Under the pieces are notes generated by a model. It was not told where the DNA came from. It was given only the letters and a program-made list of their open reading frames with translations, and searched no databases. A program made the translations under genes and the position numbers. DNA of 15,606 nt from Dunaliella salina (lineage: Eukaryota; Chlorophyta; Chlorophyceae; Chlamydomonadales; Dunaliellaceae). The stretch's first letter is position 1. Every line of letters starts with the position of its first letter. The stretch spans positions 286,128 through 301,733 of the forward strand of contig MU069582.1 in the NCBI GenBank assembly GCA_002284615.2, in the 5' to 3' direction. Below are positions 1 to 7,875 of the stretch, piece after piece.

Positions 1-53
<53 letters not shown>
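1..53. repeat. (AC)n microsatellite
   Basis: Uninterrupted AC dinucleotide repeat from the first base of the window until an ATGTGG sequence. The true tract extends beyond the window edge, so its length is unknown. Confidence 0.98.
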
Positions 54-56
<3 letters not shown>

Positions 57-700
57 GGCTTGCATAGTGTGCCCTGCACGCCATCACCCTAGCCCTCAAC
101 CTTTCTGCCTGCGCCAGATCCAGCTCCCCGCGCCATCTAACTAATCAATGACGTCCCCAGCCAGGGGGCTCCATCAGGTGCGGAAGCTCTGGTTGGGCAA
201 CTGGTGTCAAAGGGACAGCGGCGAAGGGTCCCCTTGGAGACTGCGGCACACATACTGATTCTATAACCTCAGTTTAAAAAGGTTCAGCAATTGCTGGCAG
301 GCCCCTCCCTGGCGATGCATGTGTTATCATCGCTGAGCACTTCAAGGCAAAAAAGTTTGCTAAAGCACACTAGCAGCACTCCTGCAGTAATAGCTTAGTA
401 CTGCTGGTGCACTCCTTATTCTTCGAGCAGTCATCAAACTATGTTGAATCGCTTTTAAACTTGCTCCAGCAGGAAGTCTCTCACAGTAAATTCTCAAGTC
501 CTTGATTGCCTGCTTCGACTTTTGAACAGAACATTTACCTCCTTCCCTTAAACTAATGGAAAAGCGCCATTTTCTGACACCTTCCAAAAAACCTGGAGGT
601 GATGCTTTACCAAAATACGAGTCTACACTATGCTGCTGAAGATTCCCTCAAACCTTGTGCGGCAGGCATGGCGCAGATTCATACTTTTGCTGTTCATTGA
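54..700. other. No recognisable gene
   Basis: Only short ORFs occur here on either strand (none above about 75 codons), with no protein family I recognise, no tRNA or rRNA signature and no clear repeat. It is treated as unassigned intergenic or intronic sequence. Confidence 0.6.
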
Positions 701-842
701 ATTTAACACCGTTTACATGCCTGCATACGGTTTTTCGAGACCTATGTTGTCCAGGCAGGCATGTATGCTTGTCAGGTTTGGGCAAACCTTATCCACAAAA
801 GGGTTACGAGATGCAAAGTAACAGTCTTAAGCTTTGTAAGTA
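700..842 (+). pseudogene. LINE family A fragment A1 (post-RT region)
   Basis: This is a short decayed piece of the region just downstream of the reverse transcriptase in a non-LTR retrotransposon. Bases 743-784 read YVVQAGMYACQVWA. That matches the equivalent block in copy A4 (GILAGMCACQVWG, about 8568-8606) and in A2 (MHASQSWGT, about 1512-1540). After a frameshift the next block reads KGYEMQ, the counterpart of KEGIEMQ in A2. The fragment then ends at the stop near 841. There is no start, no catalytic domain and no 3' tail, so this is a relic only. The left limit is uncertain. Same orientation as A2, A3 and A4. Confidence 0.6.
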
Positions 843-852
843 AGCTGTAAGC

Positions 853-933
853 AAGCTTTGTGAAGAGCTTACATCACTTGAGCTTGGATGAGCTATAGCT
901 TTGTGAAGATTTTACATCATTTGTACTTGGATT
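853..933. repeat. Two-copy tandem repeat, about 44-bp unit
   Basis: AGCTTTGTGAAGAGCTTACATCACTTG is followed about 44 bp later by AGCTTTGTGAAGATTTTACATCATTTG, and both copies continue into a TTGGAT block. It is a local duplication directly after the A1 fragment. A partial third AGCTTTGTAAG lies just upstream, at about 830. Confidence 0.75.
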
Positions 934-1504
934 CATGCGTTGTGTGCAGTTTGGCCTGGTTTCGACTCTGTTTTCATACCATAAAGTTGAGCACGCCAAG
1001 TGAGATGACGGTATTCCTCGTACCTGAGATTTTTCTGACGCCCAAGATAATGAGCAAGATGAGTGGCATGCCACACCGGCATTCAGAAGAACCCACCCTC
1101 ATTTCTGCAATCTCAAATTGAAGTGTGCCTCTTTATTTCCTGGTCCTCTCCTCCTCTCTCTCCCTTCTTCTCAGACGTGACCACTTTGGAAACTGCACGA
1201 GCTCAACATTCTCAAACTACCATGCTCTATCAGCTGATCAGGACAGCAAAGAGCATTATCCCCTCTTTCCTGAAAGAACTCTCCCTTTTTCCAGTCGGTC
1301 ATTGGAACGGGAAGATCTCTCAAAAAAAGGGAAAGAAAAATGCGAAGAGACTTGATGAACCAAGATGATGTCTAAGATTGACCAAGTGTGTGACTGCATG
1401 CTTTAAATGCTGTGACTGAGCCTCGAGTGCTACTTTTCAGATTGGAAGATCTGGTTATAGGCACTTATTTCTTGCTTCGGCTAAGCTGCCTTAATAACCT
1501 CGAC
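934..1504. other. Unassigned; pyrimidine tract with acceptor-like CAG
   Basis: No known family is visible. At about 1131-1172 there is a long pyrimidine-rich tract (TCCTCTCCTCCTCTCTCTCC and following) ending in TTCTCAG. That resembles a 3' splice site, followed by about 190 bp open in two frames. Either frame is Ser/Thr/Lys rich and unrecognised. Without a partner exon or a donor site I do not call a gene. Confidence 0.3.
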
Positions 1505-2430
1505 TCATTCATGCATGCGAGCCAAAGCTGGGGAACTCGAAACATGAAGGAGGGTATTGAGATGCAGGGAAAGTTTTCCTGCCTGCATAGTTTTCCTTTT
1601 CTTTTCTTTTCTTCTTGGATTGCCTGTTGCAGACAGGTTGCCTCTGTTTTTGAAGAGGCGGGGAGTTAAGCGGACTACTTGTAATTGGACAGTGTTGAGG
1701 GAGTATGGCCAGGAACCATTGCAATTTTATTGGCTCGGGGTAGCAATATGGTTTTTGAACAACTCCCTTTCGTGTTGCAACAGGACTGTTTACAGGTTAC
1801 AGCAAAAAGGCCTCCAGTCAAAACGACTGACTGCTAGCCAAGCGCGTGTTGTTTTGCAACAGTGCAATCGTGTGGAAGGTGCTGCAGGCTGAAAAGGCGT
1901 CGGGGCATCACACTTGGTGTGAATCATTGGGCGTCAAGTCTTGACCGCATTTTGAGGCTGCAAAGGAGTGAGCTGTATCAACAACCTGTGCATAATAAAT
2001 CGGTGATTAAAGTGAAGAACTGTGCAATAGAGGTGTACACTTGGCTGTGAAGGGTCTGGAATGATCTGGAGCATCAAGCCTAGGGGTCACACTCACAAGC
2101 AGACCACTCATCATCATTGGATCGCTTCTCCTTTGAACCCTGTGATTGCTGAGGCTGTGCCCTTACAAAGCCCCTGGGTGTCTTAAGTAGAATTTGGGAA
2201 GGCATGTGCAGCAAAATGTTTCTGGCTTCTGGCTGAGGACCCATTTTGGGAATAGTGAGAGCTTATTGGCAGACTGGTAAGAATGGTCACTGTGGCCTGT
2301 ATGGTTTATGAGATTTGCAAGACAAGAAATATACCCTTTTCCTGCGTTATAGTGATGGTATTTGTGCTCTTCAGAACGAGTATGTTCATTTTTTCTTTGG
2401 GACTCCTCCACACGTGGAATCCACAGACAA
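1505..2430 (+). pseudogene. LINE family A fragment A2 (ORF2 C-terminal half)
   Basis: Degenerate coding sequence of a non-LTR retrotransposon downstream of the RT. Recognisable blocks in order are MHASQSWGTRNMKEGIEMQ (about 1510-1568) and GVKRTTCNWTVLREYGQEP then LQFYW (about 1664-1733), equivalent to GVKSSATNWPVLRECGQEP in A4. Next come VYTWL plus a VWNDLEHQ block (about 2028-2075), HHHWIASPLNP, and GRHVQQNVSGFWLRTHFG (about 2199-2255), equivalent to VMRNVSRFRLRAH in A4. The last is a Cys/His motif at 2291-2330 reading C-G-L-Y-G-L-stop...LQDKKY. Several frameshifts and stops interrupt it, and a CTTTT-type microsatellite lies at about 1591-1615. The copy ends near 2430, where family B sequence begins, so its own 3' UTR and tail are missing. 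Confidence 0.75.
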
Positions 2431-3045
2431 GGACTTCCCCTGGTCATGCTGGTTTTAACTATTCCACTATGGATGCATGCAACCACAGGAAGGCTATTCT
2501 CCTTGGAGATGGAAATTCCTAAGATAGTCCAACAAAGCATTCCACATTTGCTGTTTGCATCTGGTAAGCCACTGAATACACAATTGAGTCGTCCTGATGG
2601 CATTATAGTTCTGCCTCCAAATGGAGGCAAAGACTCACACATTACCCACAAGGTATGCATTCCAAAGACGGAAAAAATTACCTCATTGAGCAAAAATTTT
2701 GCACTGACACCAAGCCTGAACAAACTCTCTTCACTGCATGAAATTGTCACAAACACACCATCAACAGTCTAAACACAAAAGTTCTTTGTGGCAGACTCCA
2801 CAACGACAGAGTCACATCATGTCACATCATAATGATTATACACCATACTAATTGGAGTTGCTAAAATTGTCAACAACCTGGTTTACAACCTAGACACATT
2901 TGATCCCCTCTTTGCAAATGGCATAACAAAAGACAGAGCCCACAAAACTGCAATAAAATTTTACTTTCCTGCTGTCGAGACCTTGACCAAAATTAACAGC
3001 ACCAAACGTGCCATCCAATGTAGCAACTTAAGCAATGTGGAATGA
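2431..3045 (+). pseudogene. LINE family B fragment B1, C-terminal PD-(D/E)xK-like block
   Basis: Decayed 3' coding end of the second non-LTR family. The blocks are TMDACNHRKAILLGDGNS (about 2468-2521), LSRPDGIIVLPPNGGKDSH (about 2584-2640), and LIEQKFCTDTKPEQ in another frame (2682-2723). More distantly, HNDRV and LHNTIL-like blocks follow before about 2950. The spacing of P-D (2593-2598) and E-x-K (2688-2696) resembles the PD-(D/E)xK nuclease signature. That is a motif resemblance, not proof of fold. The two half-motifs are in different frames and stops follow, so the copy is dead. It is homologous to B2 in inverted orientation. No RT or RNase H precedes it; family A sequence does instead. 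Confidence 0.7.
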
Positions 3046-3246
3046 GGGGGGCGCTATGGGGCGGGCTGCGTACAGGAAAGTGAGGTACGTAGCTGGATGG
3101 ATGGCCGACAACTCGCCGTACCCACATTAGCAGGGCTGCTCAAAGCTTGCCTCCGTTGGTGAAATTCACTGTCGGTGCCAGCGCTGAATATTGGGTCTTT
3201 CCTCAATGCACGGTGTTTGTACTAGCACAGACTTTTACTTTTTTCT
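3046..3246 (+). mobile_element. 3' non-coding end of LINE B1
   Basis: Noncoding stretch shared, in inverted orientation, with 3414-3630. For example CCCACATTAGCAGGGCTGCTC at 3121-3141 is matched on the other strand at about 3525-3545. Homology continues through GCGCTGAATATTGGGTCTT and ATGCACGGTG and stops in a T-rich run near 3246. Taken as the 3' UTR of family B because it follows the coding relic in both copies. No poly-A tail is seen. Confidence 0.65.
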
Positions 3247-3413
3247 TTACTATTCCGGGGTTATTAAAGAGAATGGCACGATTTTTTTGGGTGGCATTGC
3301 TAGCGTACAAAAGGCTGGAGCTGAGCTTGGTGTCTCTAATAGGGAACATGCTATGCTTTGGCTGTTTCAAGCCTTTGTGCTCAAAGCAGGCTCACATAGG
3401 TGCCAAATTTGGG
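3247..3413. other. Spacer between inverted LINE B arms
   Basis: Single-copy sequence between the two family B 3' ends. No coding block or tail repeat is recognised. It could be pre-insertion host DNA between two independent insertions, or 3' sequence retained in only one copy. Confidence 0.5.
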
Positions 3414-3639
3414 CTAAAAAAAGTAAAAACAAAAGTCTATGCTGGACACACCCACCGTGCATGAAGGGAAGACCCAAGAGTCAGCGCTGAAACAAATAGT
3501 GAGCTCCACCAACAAAGGCTAGCTATGAGCAGCCCAGCTAATGTGGGTCCGGTGGGTTGTCAGCCATCCGTCCAGCTGCGCGCCTCGCTGTCCTGTTCAC
3601 AGCCTGCCCCGTAGCTCCCTCCCAAACCCTTAGGCTGCT

Positions 3640-4450
3640 AAATTGCATGGCATGTTTGGTATTATAATTTTTTTCAGGCTTTTACAGCGTGATAGTGAAG
3701 ATCTTTTGCAGTTTTGTGGGCTTTGTCTTTGGTTAGGCCAAGTTTGCAGAGGGGATCAATCGTTTAGGGATTGAAGATAGTTCCTGTGACTCTAATTAGT
3801 ATGGTATGTAGTGCAACTCTGTTATTGCGGTGTGTGTCACGGAGAATTTTCATGTGTAGGCTGTCAATGGTGTGCTTGTGCTGGACTTGTGCAGAGTGGA
3901 GTGTTTGTGCAGGTTAGGTGTCAGAGCAAAATTTAAGCCCAATGAGGTGATATCTGTCTCTTGGATTCATGTTCTGCGGGTGGTGTGTGGAGCCTCTGCC
4001 TTCAAGGGGCAAAACTATCATGCCATCAGGGTGACTGGGCTGTGTATTTGGAAACAAATAATTAGAATGTTTCTGGGGACACTGTTTGGAATTTCCATCT
4101 CCAGGGAGCATAGCCTCCCTGTCTTCATGCGTCTTTAGATATAATAGGAGATCCATAGGCTCCTGTGCTGATCGCTTCACCGCAGATGCTGGGTGTTTGA
4201 TGGTGGCGGCTTATGATCATTCTATGTATCTGTGGGTGGATGCGTTTGATTAGGGTATGAGAGGTGCTATGAGGTGCGCCACAAAGAGGGCAAAGAGAAG
4301 GCCCAGGGTGGCCACAGAAGCGTCTGGCATCTTTGCTATTGAACAGGGTGTCTGTTTAATATTTGAGGACATTGGTCTGTTCATTGAGAGTCACAGATTT
4401 CAATTGCCAGAAAGCACTACTAATTTCAAACTTGCAGTGGGGTGAGTATT
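3640..4450 (-). pseudogene. LINE B2 C-terminal region: Cys/His finger and PD-(D/E)xK-like block
   Basis: Read on -, CPLCG (4278-4292) is followed by a STSHTL block and a cluster ending ISRHH, giving a Cys-x2-Cys...His pattern like the finger between RNase H and the C-terminal domain of some LINEs. Next comes EDREAMLPGDGNS (about 4125-4085), then SHPDGMIVLP with P-D at 4025-4030, and YHLIGLKFCSDT ending at 3927-3929. The expected Glu of E-x-K is Gly (GGG, - strand codon 3938-3940). B1 has Glu at the same place, so a single A-to-G change is likely. After a stop, homology continues through HTILIRVTGTI (about 3820-3780) and a LCKLGLTKDKAHK block (about 3745-3705). The function of the C-terminal domain is inferred from motif spacing only. 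Confidence 0.65.
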
Positions 4451-4566
4451 GGACGTTCTGAGCAGGTTTTACCAATTTTAGCAACTATAAGTGCTGAGGT
4501 TTGCTGTCCCCAATTTGTGCTTTTCATGCATTATTTTTTTAGTTTGCCTTGGAGGTTTGAAAGGGG

Positions 4567-5114
4567 CTATTGTTCTGTATTAGAGCTGTTTGTTGTGACA
4601 GGTGCAGCAGGCCAATAGTTGTTGAAGAAAGGAGTTTCTGCCTGGATAAGTGAGGTGTCAGCTTCGTTAGGTAACATAGCTACTTGAAGTGCAAGAGCAT
4701 CTGCGCCTTCATTGTCAAGGATGCCACGGTGTGATTTTACCTTGTAGAAGTTTCCTAAAGCACAGGGCCCTCTGTAGCACAAATGCAAGTTAGAATCTCT
4801 TTGAGTAATGGTGTACGTAAGTGTGTGGACATATCCATGGGTTTCAGAAGCTCATTGTTAATCTGATTAAGTGCTGAAGGACTGTCAGTTGCAATTGAAG
4901 TGTGCCCTTGCTGTTGAGTTACCAGAATGGCAGCGAGCTCTGATCTGTTAATTGTATTTGTGGGTCCATGGCCCTTAAGATTCACTGTGCAGGTGATAGT
5001 TTCAGAGGAAAATATGTCTTCCGGGATGAGAAAGTATGCTCCGGCCTGCTGTGTTTTCCTGTTATCTGAATTTATGACACTGCCACCTGTAAATATCAGG
5101 TGTCGCCAGTCTGG
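4567..5114 (-). pseudogene. LINE B2 RNase H domain (decayed)
   Basis: RNase H removes the RNA strand of the RNA-DNA hybrid during LINE reverse transcription. Read on -, the domain starts PDWRHLIFTGGSV, equivalent to the usual [Y/F]TDGS motif, at 5079-5093. The first catalytic Asp is Gly (GGT, 5085-5087). It continues through NRSELAAIL (Glu retained), ATDSPSALNQI (Asp retained) and KVKSHRGILDNEGADALA (His at 4729-4731 and the NEGAD Asp retained), and ends at about 4567. A one-base frameshift falls between TCICATEGP and NFYKVKSH, at about 4760-4790. So both a frameshift and a lost metal-binding residue inactivate it. The order FTGGS, E, D, H, D matches the type I RNase H family well. Confidence 0.85.
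5110..5114. repeat. Target site duplication TCTGG (left)
   Basis: TCTGG lies immediately before the first terminal repeat of the TRIM-like element. Its exact partner is at 5456-5460. Confidence 0.85.
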
Positions 5115-5188
5115 TGTTAAAAAGCACGCGTGAGGAGTGAACTGCCAGCGAAGGCCATTCTTAACTCTGATCTACCGACTTTGCAACA
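5115..5188. repeat. TRIM terminal repeat 1 (74 bp)
   Basis: Starts TGTTAAAAAGCACGCG and ends CTTTGCAACA. On the - strand, which carries the PBS-like and PPT-like sites, this is the 3' LTR. Confidence 0.85.
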
Positions 5189-5199
5189 TTCCCCCCATC
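5189..5199 (-). promoter_or_regulatory. Polypurine-tract-like site
   Basis: On - it reads GATGGGGGGAA and directly abuts the terminal repeat at 5188. That is where an LTR element primes plus-strand synthesis. One T interrupts the purines. Confidence 0.6.
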
Positions 5200-5249
5200 T
5201 ACCCCGCAGCACTCCCGGGCTGCGAAGGTAGGGTGTTACTCCTTTGAGG

Positions 5250-5360
5250 AAAAGTCGGCGGCCCCTAGGGCTCGAACACCTGAACCCTGTGGTCCGCGCG
5301 GATCGATGCCCGCAACGCCCATACGTGCAAGGACTGCAAACCGCTAGACCACAAGGTCCA
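5250..5360 (-). other. tRNA-like core of the TRIM
   Basis: On -, an A-box-like TGGTCTAGCGG (5341-5351) and a B-box-like GTTCGAGCCC (5268-5277) lie about 63 bp apart, in the order of an internal RNA polymerase III promoter. Full cloverleaf pairing of the ends is not evident, so this is a tRNA-derived relic, not a tRNA gene. It may be a captured SINE head or part of the element's own transcription signal. Confidence 0.55.
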
Positions 5361-5366
5361 AGGTTT

Positions 5367-5379
5367 GGTTTCGCTACCA
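5367..5379 (-). promoter_or_regulatory. Primer-binding-site-like sequence
   Basis: On - it reads TGGTAGCGAAACC, 2 nt inside the terminal repeat at 5382. PBSs commonly begin TGG because tRNAs end CCA. The first bases resemble an initiator-Met type PBS (TGGTA), but the rest does not match clearly. Confidence 0.5.
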
Positions 5380-5381
5380 CT

Positions 5382-5455
5382 TGTTAAAAAGCACGCGTGA
5401 GGAGTGAACTGCCGGCGAGGGCCACTCTTAACTTACATATACCGACTTTGTAACA
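5382..5455. repeat. TRIM terminal repeat 2 (74 bp)
   Basis: Starts TGTTAAAAAGCACGCG and ends CTTTGTAACA, the same length as the partner at 5115-5188. It is the 5' LTR on the - strand. Confidence 0.85.
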
Positions 5456-5460
5456 TCTGG
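5456..5460. repeat. Target site duplication TCTGG (right)
   Basis: Exact copy of 5110-5114 on the far side of the TRIM-like element. Confidence 0.85.
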
Positions 5461-6330
5461 GATCTTTGGCTGTAGGGTTTGCAAGTATGTTTTTTGGTTG
5501 GCTGCAGACTTCGAAAAGATTGTGTGTGTTATGATGTGAAAGTGCAAATCTTTTCCTACACGCGCTGGGTGCTTTAGAACAGAAGGGAGTGTTTTGTTCC
5601 TCCGCAATCTGTTGGCTGTTTCTATGACACCATTTCCAGGAATTTCATAGTTTAGATGCTCAAGCCAATAAGGAGGGGGCTTTGCTTTCCTTCATTGCTC
5701 CAAATGGCAAAAGGAGAATCCTGTGAATTTGGAATCAAGCATATCAGTGTTGGCCCCAAAAACTCTGTCACAAGCAAAAGGGCTCCAGTATGCTTTGAAG
5801 TGGGTATCATAGTCAAGGGGCTCGCAAGTTTTTCTAGCGCAACCAGCGCATAGCACATGAGGGCTCTTAGAATGTGAGTTGGTGTGCGCATGAAATTGGA
5901 TTATTTTCTGATTGCCTTTTCCGAGGTGTGAAGTGTACCCGAGCAGGAGGCCCATAATTTTGTTTCTTCATCTTGAACAGGGGGCTGAATGGAGGCGTGA
6001 AGACCAGCTAGTCTGGCCGCACTGTATTCTTGAAGAGGGATTTGAAGGCGGTGAGGGGTGACAATCCCTGCGCATTTTTCCTTTGGTGTCATACATACAT
6101 GCAGCGTGAGAGGTTGTTGCCAGAGGAATTTTTGGTTGTTCATCAGTTTCTTTGTTGGAGCCCGGTACCATGAGATCCACATTTTACAGCCAAATTTTAA
6201 ATCGATTTGTTGGTATGATGTCAGTCTGGGGATTAGTAGGTTCGAGGTCAAAGTATTCCTTGTTGCACATGTGGTGGCCTTGGGTTCTGATCCAGTGGCT
6301 GTTTGATGACTCTGTGGTTCCTTCAAAACC
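5461..6330 (-). pseudogene. LINE B2 post-RT linker region (decayed)
   Basis: Coding-like sequence 5' of RNase H on -. One block reads TPHRLQIPLQEYSAARLAGLHAS (about 6060-5990), resembling the leucine-rich linker between RT and RNase H in LINEs. From about 5955 the frame runs through FTGFSFCHLEQ-stop (5692-5694) to LQTLQPKIPD, and joins the RNase H start when the 5115-5455 insertion is removed. I do not recognise a catalytic motif here. Frameshifts lie near 5960 and further upstream. Confidence 0.5.
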
Positions 6331-6611
6331 TTGACGAGTGAGGTTGTTTACAGTGTCGTCACCAGGTGGTGAGTGTTGTTGTGGAGAAGAAAAGTTGTTT
6401 GTATGAGAATGACAAACCTGTGGACAGGCTCTCTGAAATCTGGATGTTCAAGGCGCATAGAAGTGGGTTCCCAAGTGGAATGCCAGGTGAATGTGACCAC
6501 TTCTGTTTCTTCTGCTGTTCTGGTCCTGGTAAATTTAAGCTATAGACAAACCGTCCTTTGTGTCATCTGCAAAAACAAAAGCTCATGTCTATCATACAGG
6601 TTTCCTCAGGT
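6331..6611. other. Unassigned gap between LINE B2 and LINE A3
   Basis: No recognised coding block on either strand. It may hold the eroded 5' end of B2 (read on -) or host DNA into which A3 inserted. Confidence 0.4.
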
Positions 6612-7271
6612 TTCCTGGGTGTTCAGCAGCCAACAAATAAACTTCTGAGCGCAAACAATTACCTCCTGAGCAGAGTCTTACAAGCAGACCCTTGTTTTGT
6701 TGACAGGAAAGGCAGTTGGACTTTCCAGGTCATCACTGCCATGAATGACATGCCCACTGCCCGGCATATTGCAGCAGCCATCCGCTCCAAAGCCAAGATT
6801 GACATGAATGACTTGAAGGGTGTTCCTCGTGAGCAAATCATCCATGTCTGGAGATGCCTAGACAATTTTAATCCACGAGGGCCCCTTGCTTCCAGCAAAA
6901 TAATGAGGACATTTCACACACACTTTGGAATTCCATTAGGCAATATACCTGGCCGGTGGGATGCCAGGAAGATGAACAAAAAACCTCCATTACCCCTCTA
7001 CTTGCGACAGAATGTTTCTCATGAACGATTGCGCAACATTTGGTACCTACAACTATCCAATCACAACCTTCCAGTGGAAATCCAAAGGCATTATGGGAAA
7101 AGGTGCCCAAGCGTACTCGGGATTTACAACAAATATGACTGGCACACTGTGCAAGATGAAGAGCACACTTTTCTGGAGTGACCTACTCAAGACCTGACAG
7201 ACTTGTGCACTCAGTTCCATCATTTGTTCAGCTGTGCAGCTCACGGTAATCCAACAAGCTTTGAACTTTAG
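6612..7271 (+). pseudogene. LINE family A fragment A3 (ORF2 C-terminus)
   Basis: Long open stretch from the C-terminal part of family A ORF2. It contains NKLLSANNYLLSRVLQAD (about 6637-6690), equivalent to SMLDSNSETLRRVLEAD in A4, then a unique central part (KGSWTFQVITAMNDMP, HTHFGIPLGNIPGRWDARK). At the end is a Cys/His motif reading YNKYDWHTVQDEEH (7125-7166), equivalent to CDKYECAEVQDEKH in A4. A TGA stop (7179-7181) falls where the final Cys of the motif is expected. The frame then continues as PTQDLTDLCTQFHHLF to TAG at 7269-7271, so the original protein ended there. The 5' part, including RT, is absent. First and last Cys of the motif are lost, so the copy is dead despite a clean frame. 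Confidence 0.8.
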
Positions 7272-7460
7272 ATTAAAGTTTTCATGAACCTTAAAAGCAG
7301 GCTGATGTCTTAATTTAGCCAAGTTCGTGTCTGCATGTTTGAGATGCTGTGCCTGAGTTTCAAGCACTGCTTTCAATTTTAGCCTGGACTGGGTTGGTTA
7401 CAGGACCATTTGTTTCTCCTCAGCTGCCCCTGTAGGCGGATAAAGCGATGCAACCTTACC
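7272..7460 (+). mobile_element. 3' UTR and tail of LINE A3
   Basis: Noncoding run between the A3 stop and the family A tail. The tail core CAGCTGCCCCTGTAGGCGG followed by ATAAAGCGATGCAACCTTACC lies at 7421-7460. It is shared with the tails near 10620, 11120 and 11650. Confidence 0.7.
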
Positions 7461-7875
7461 TCAAAGGGAATGTTTGACATTTTCTTCAGCAAGGTCCAAA
7501 TTTGAGTGTATTTCTTATTGAGGCCATAGACTTTTTTGGTATGGCCGCAGCAGTCAGTCGCTCCAATTGAAGGTTTTAACTGGAGGCCTTCTTACACCTG
7601 TAACCTGTAATCTGTATGGATCTTGGTGCTAACCAGCATGCAGAGCAGTAAAATCACCTGGCTGAACGCAAAACCCAGATTAATTAAACTAGTTCGTGCT
7701 GCTGAGGGGAACGGTCAATTGCTTACATTGTAGGAATGGAACAGGATAAGTGGAATTTGTTACACCAAGAATGTGTGTATCAGTACCAATAGACAGAGTC
7801 TGAGGCTATGCAAGCAGTTGCTTAACTTAAGCCCTTGCCCTTGATGGGCAAAGACATCGTCACAGCATGTGGGAC
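7461..7875. other. Unassigned sequence between LINE A3 and A4
   Basis: No family or repeat is recognised. Part of it may be the eroded 5' region of A4. No target duplication for A3 could be located by eye. Confidence 0.4.

Larger units (their letters stand above)
2431..4180. repeat. Imperfect 1.75-kb inverted repeat (tail-to-tail LINE B copies)
   Basis: The left arm (about 2431-3246) and the right arm (about 3414-4180, read on -) are collinear homologues over coding and noncoding sequence. Matching landmarks are CTTGGAGATGGAAATTCC (2503-2520) with CCTGGAGATGGAAATTCC on - (about 4091-4108), CCTGATGGCAT (2593-2603) with the same string on - (about 4020-4030), and CCCACATTAG in both. Short blocks look about 85% identical, with longer indels elsewhere. 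The spacer of about 167 bp is not obviously symmetric. Confidence 0.85.
5115..5455 (-). mobile_element. TRIM-like miniature LTR retrotransposon
   Basis: A 341-bp element with 74-bp direct terminal repeats (5115-5188 and 5382-5455, 8 mismatches by eye) that begin TGTTA and end AACA. It is flanked by a perfect 5-bp duplication TCTGG (5110-5114 and 5456-5460). Read on -, a PBS-like TGGTAGCGAAACC starts 2 nt after the first terminal repeat, and a purine tract GATGGGGGGAA abuts the second. The 193-bp interior has no coding capacity but holds a tRNA-like segment. This is the layout of a TRIM, a non-autonomous LTR retrotransposon that uses enzymes in trans. Removing the element plus one TCTGG restores the LINE B2 frame as KIPDWRHLIFTGGS across the RNase H start. 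The 8 differences between the repeats suggest the insertion is not recent. Confidence 0.85.
3414..6330 (-). mobile_element. LINE family B copy B2 (5'-truncated, - strand)
   Basis: This is the longest family B copy. Read on -, the order is a post-RT linker (about 6330-5461), the RNase H domain (5114-4567, interrupted by the insertion at 5115-5455), a Cys/His finger (about 4300-4200), a PD-(D/E)xK-like block (4180-3930), a C-terminal TIL...GT.. block (about 3830-3760) and then a 3' UTR running to 3414. The copy contains no convincing RT catalytic YxDD block, so its 5' part is truncated or lies beyond recognition. From 5955 to 5079 it holds one reading frame with a single stop (5692-5694) once the insertion is removed. 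That makes it less decayed than B1. Confidence 0.75.

Noticed and set aside
2163..2756. 197-codon ORF on the - strand
   Set aside because: It lies antisense to recognisable LINE A2 and LINE B1 coding blocks on +. Its similarity to the + ORF at 3872-4138 is explained by the inverted repeat.
3147..3490. Two overlapping + strand ORFs of about 100 codons
   Set aside because: They cover the shared noncoding 3' end of LINE B and the loop, with no family match, and are not preserved in the other arm.
5250..5360. Functional tRNA gene on the - strand
   Set aside because: A and B boxes are present but too far apart for a standard tRNA without an intron, and the ends do not pair. Treated as the tRNA-like core of the TRIM.
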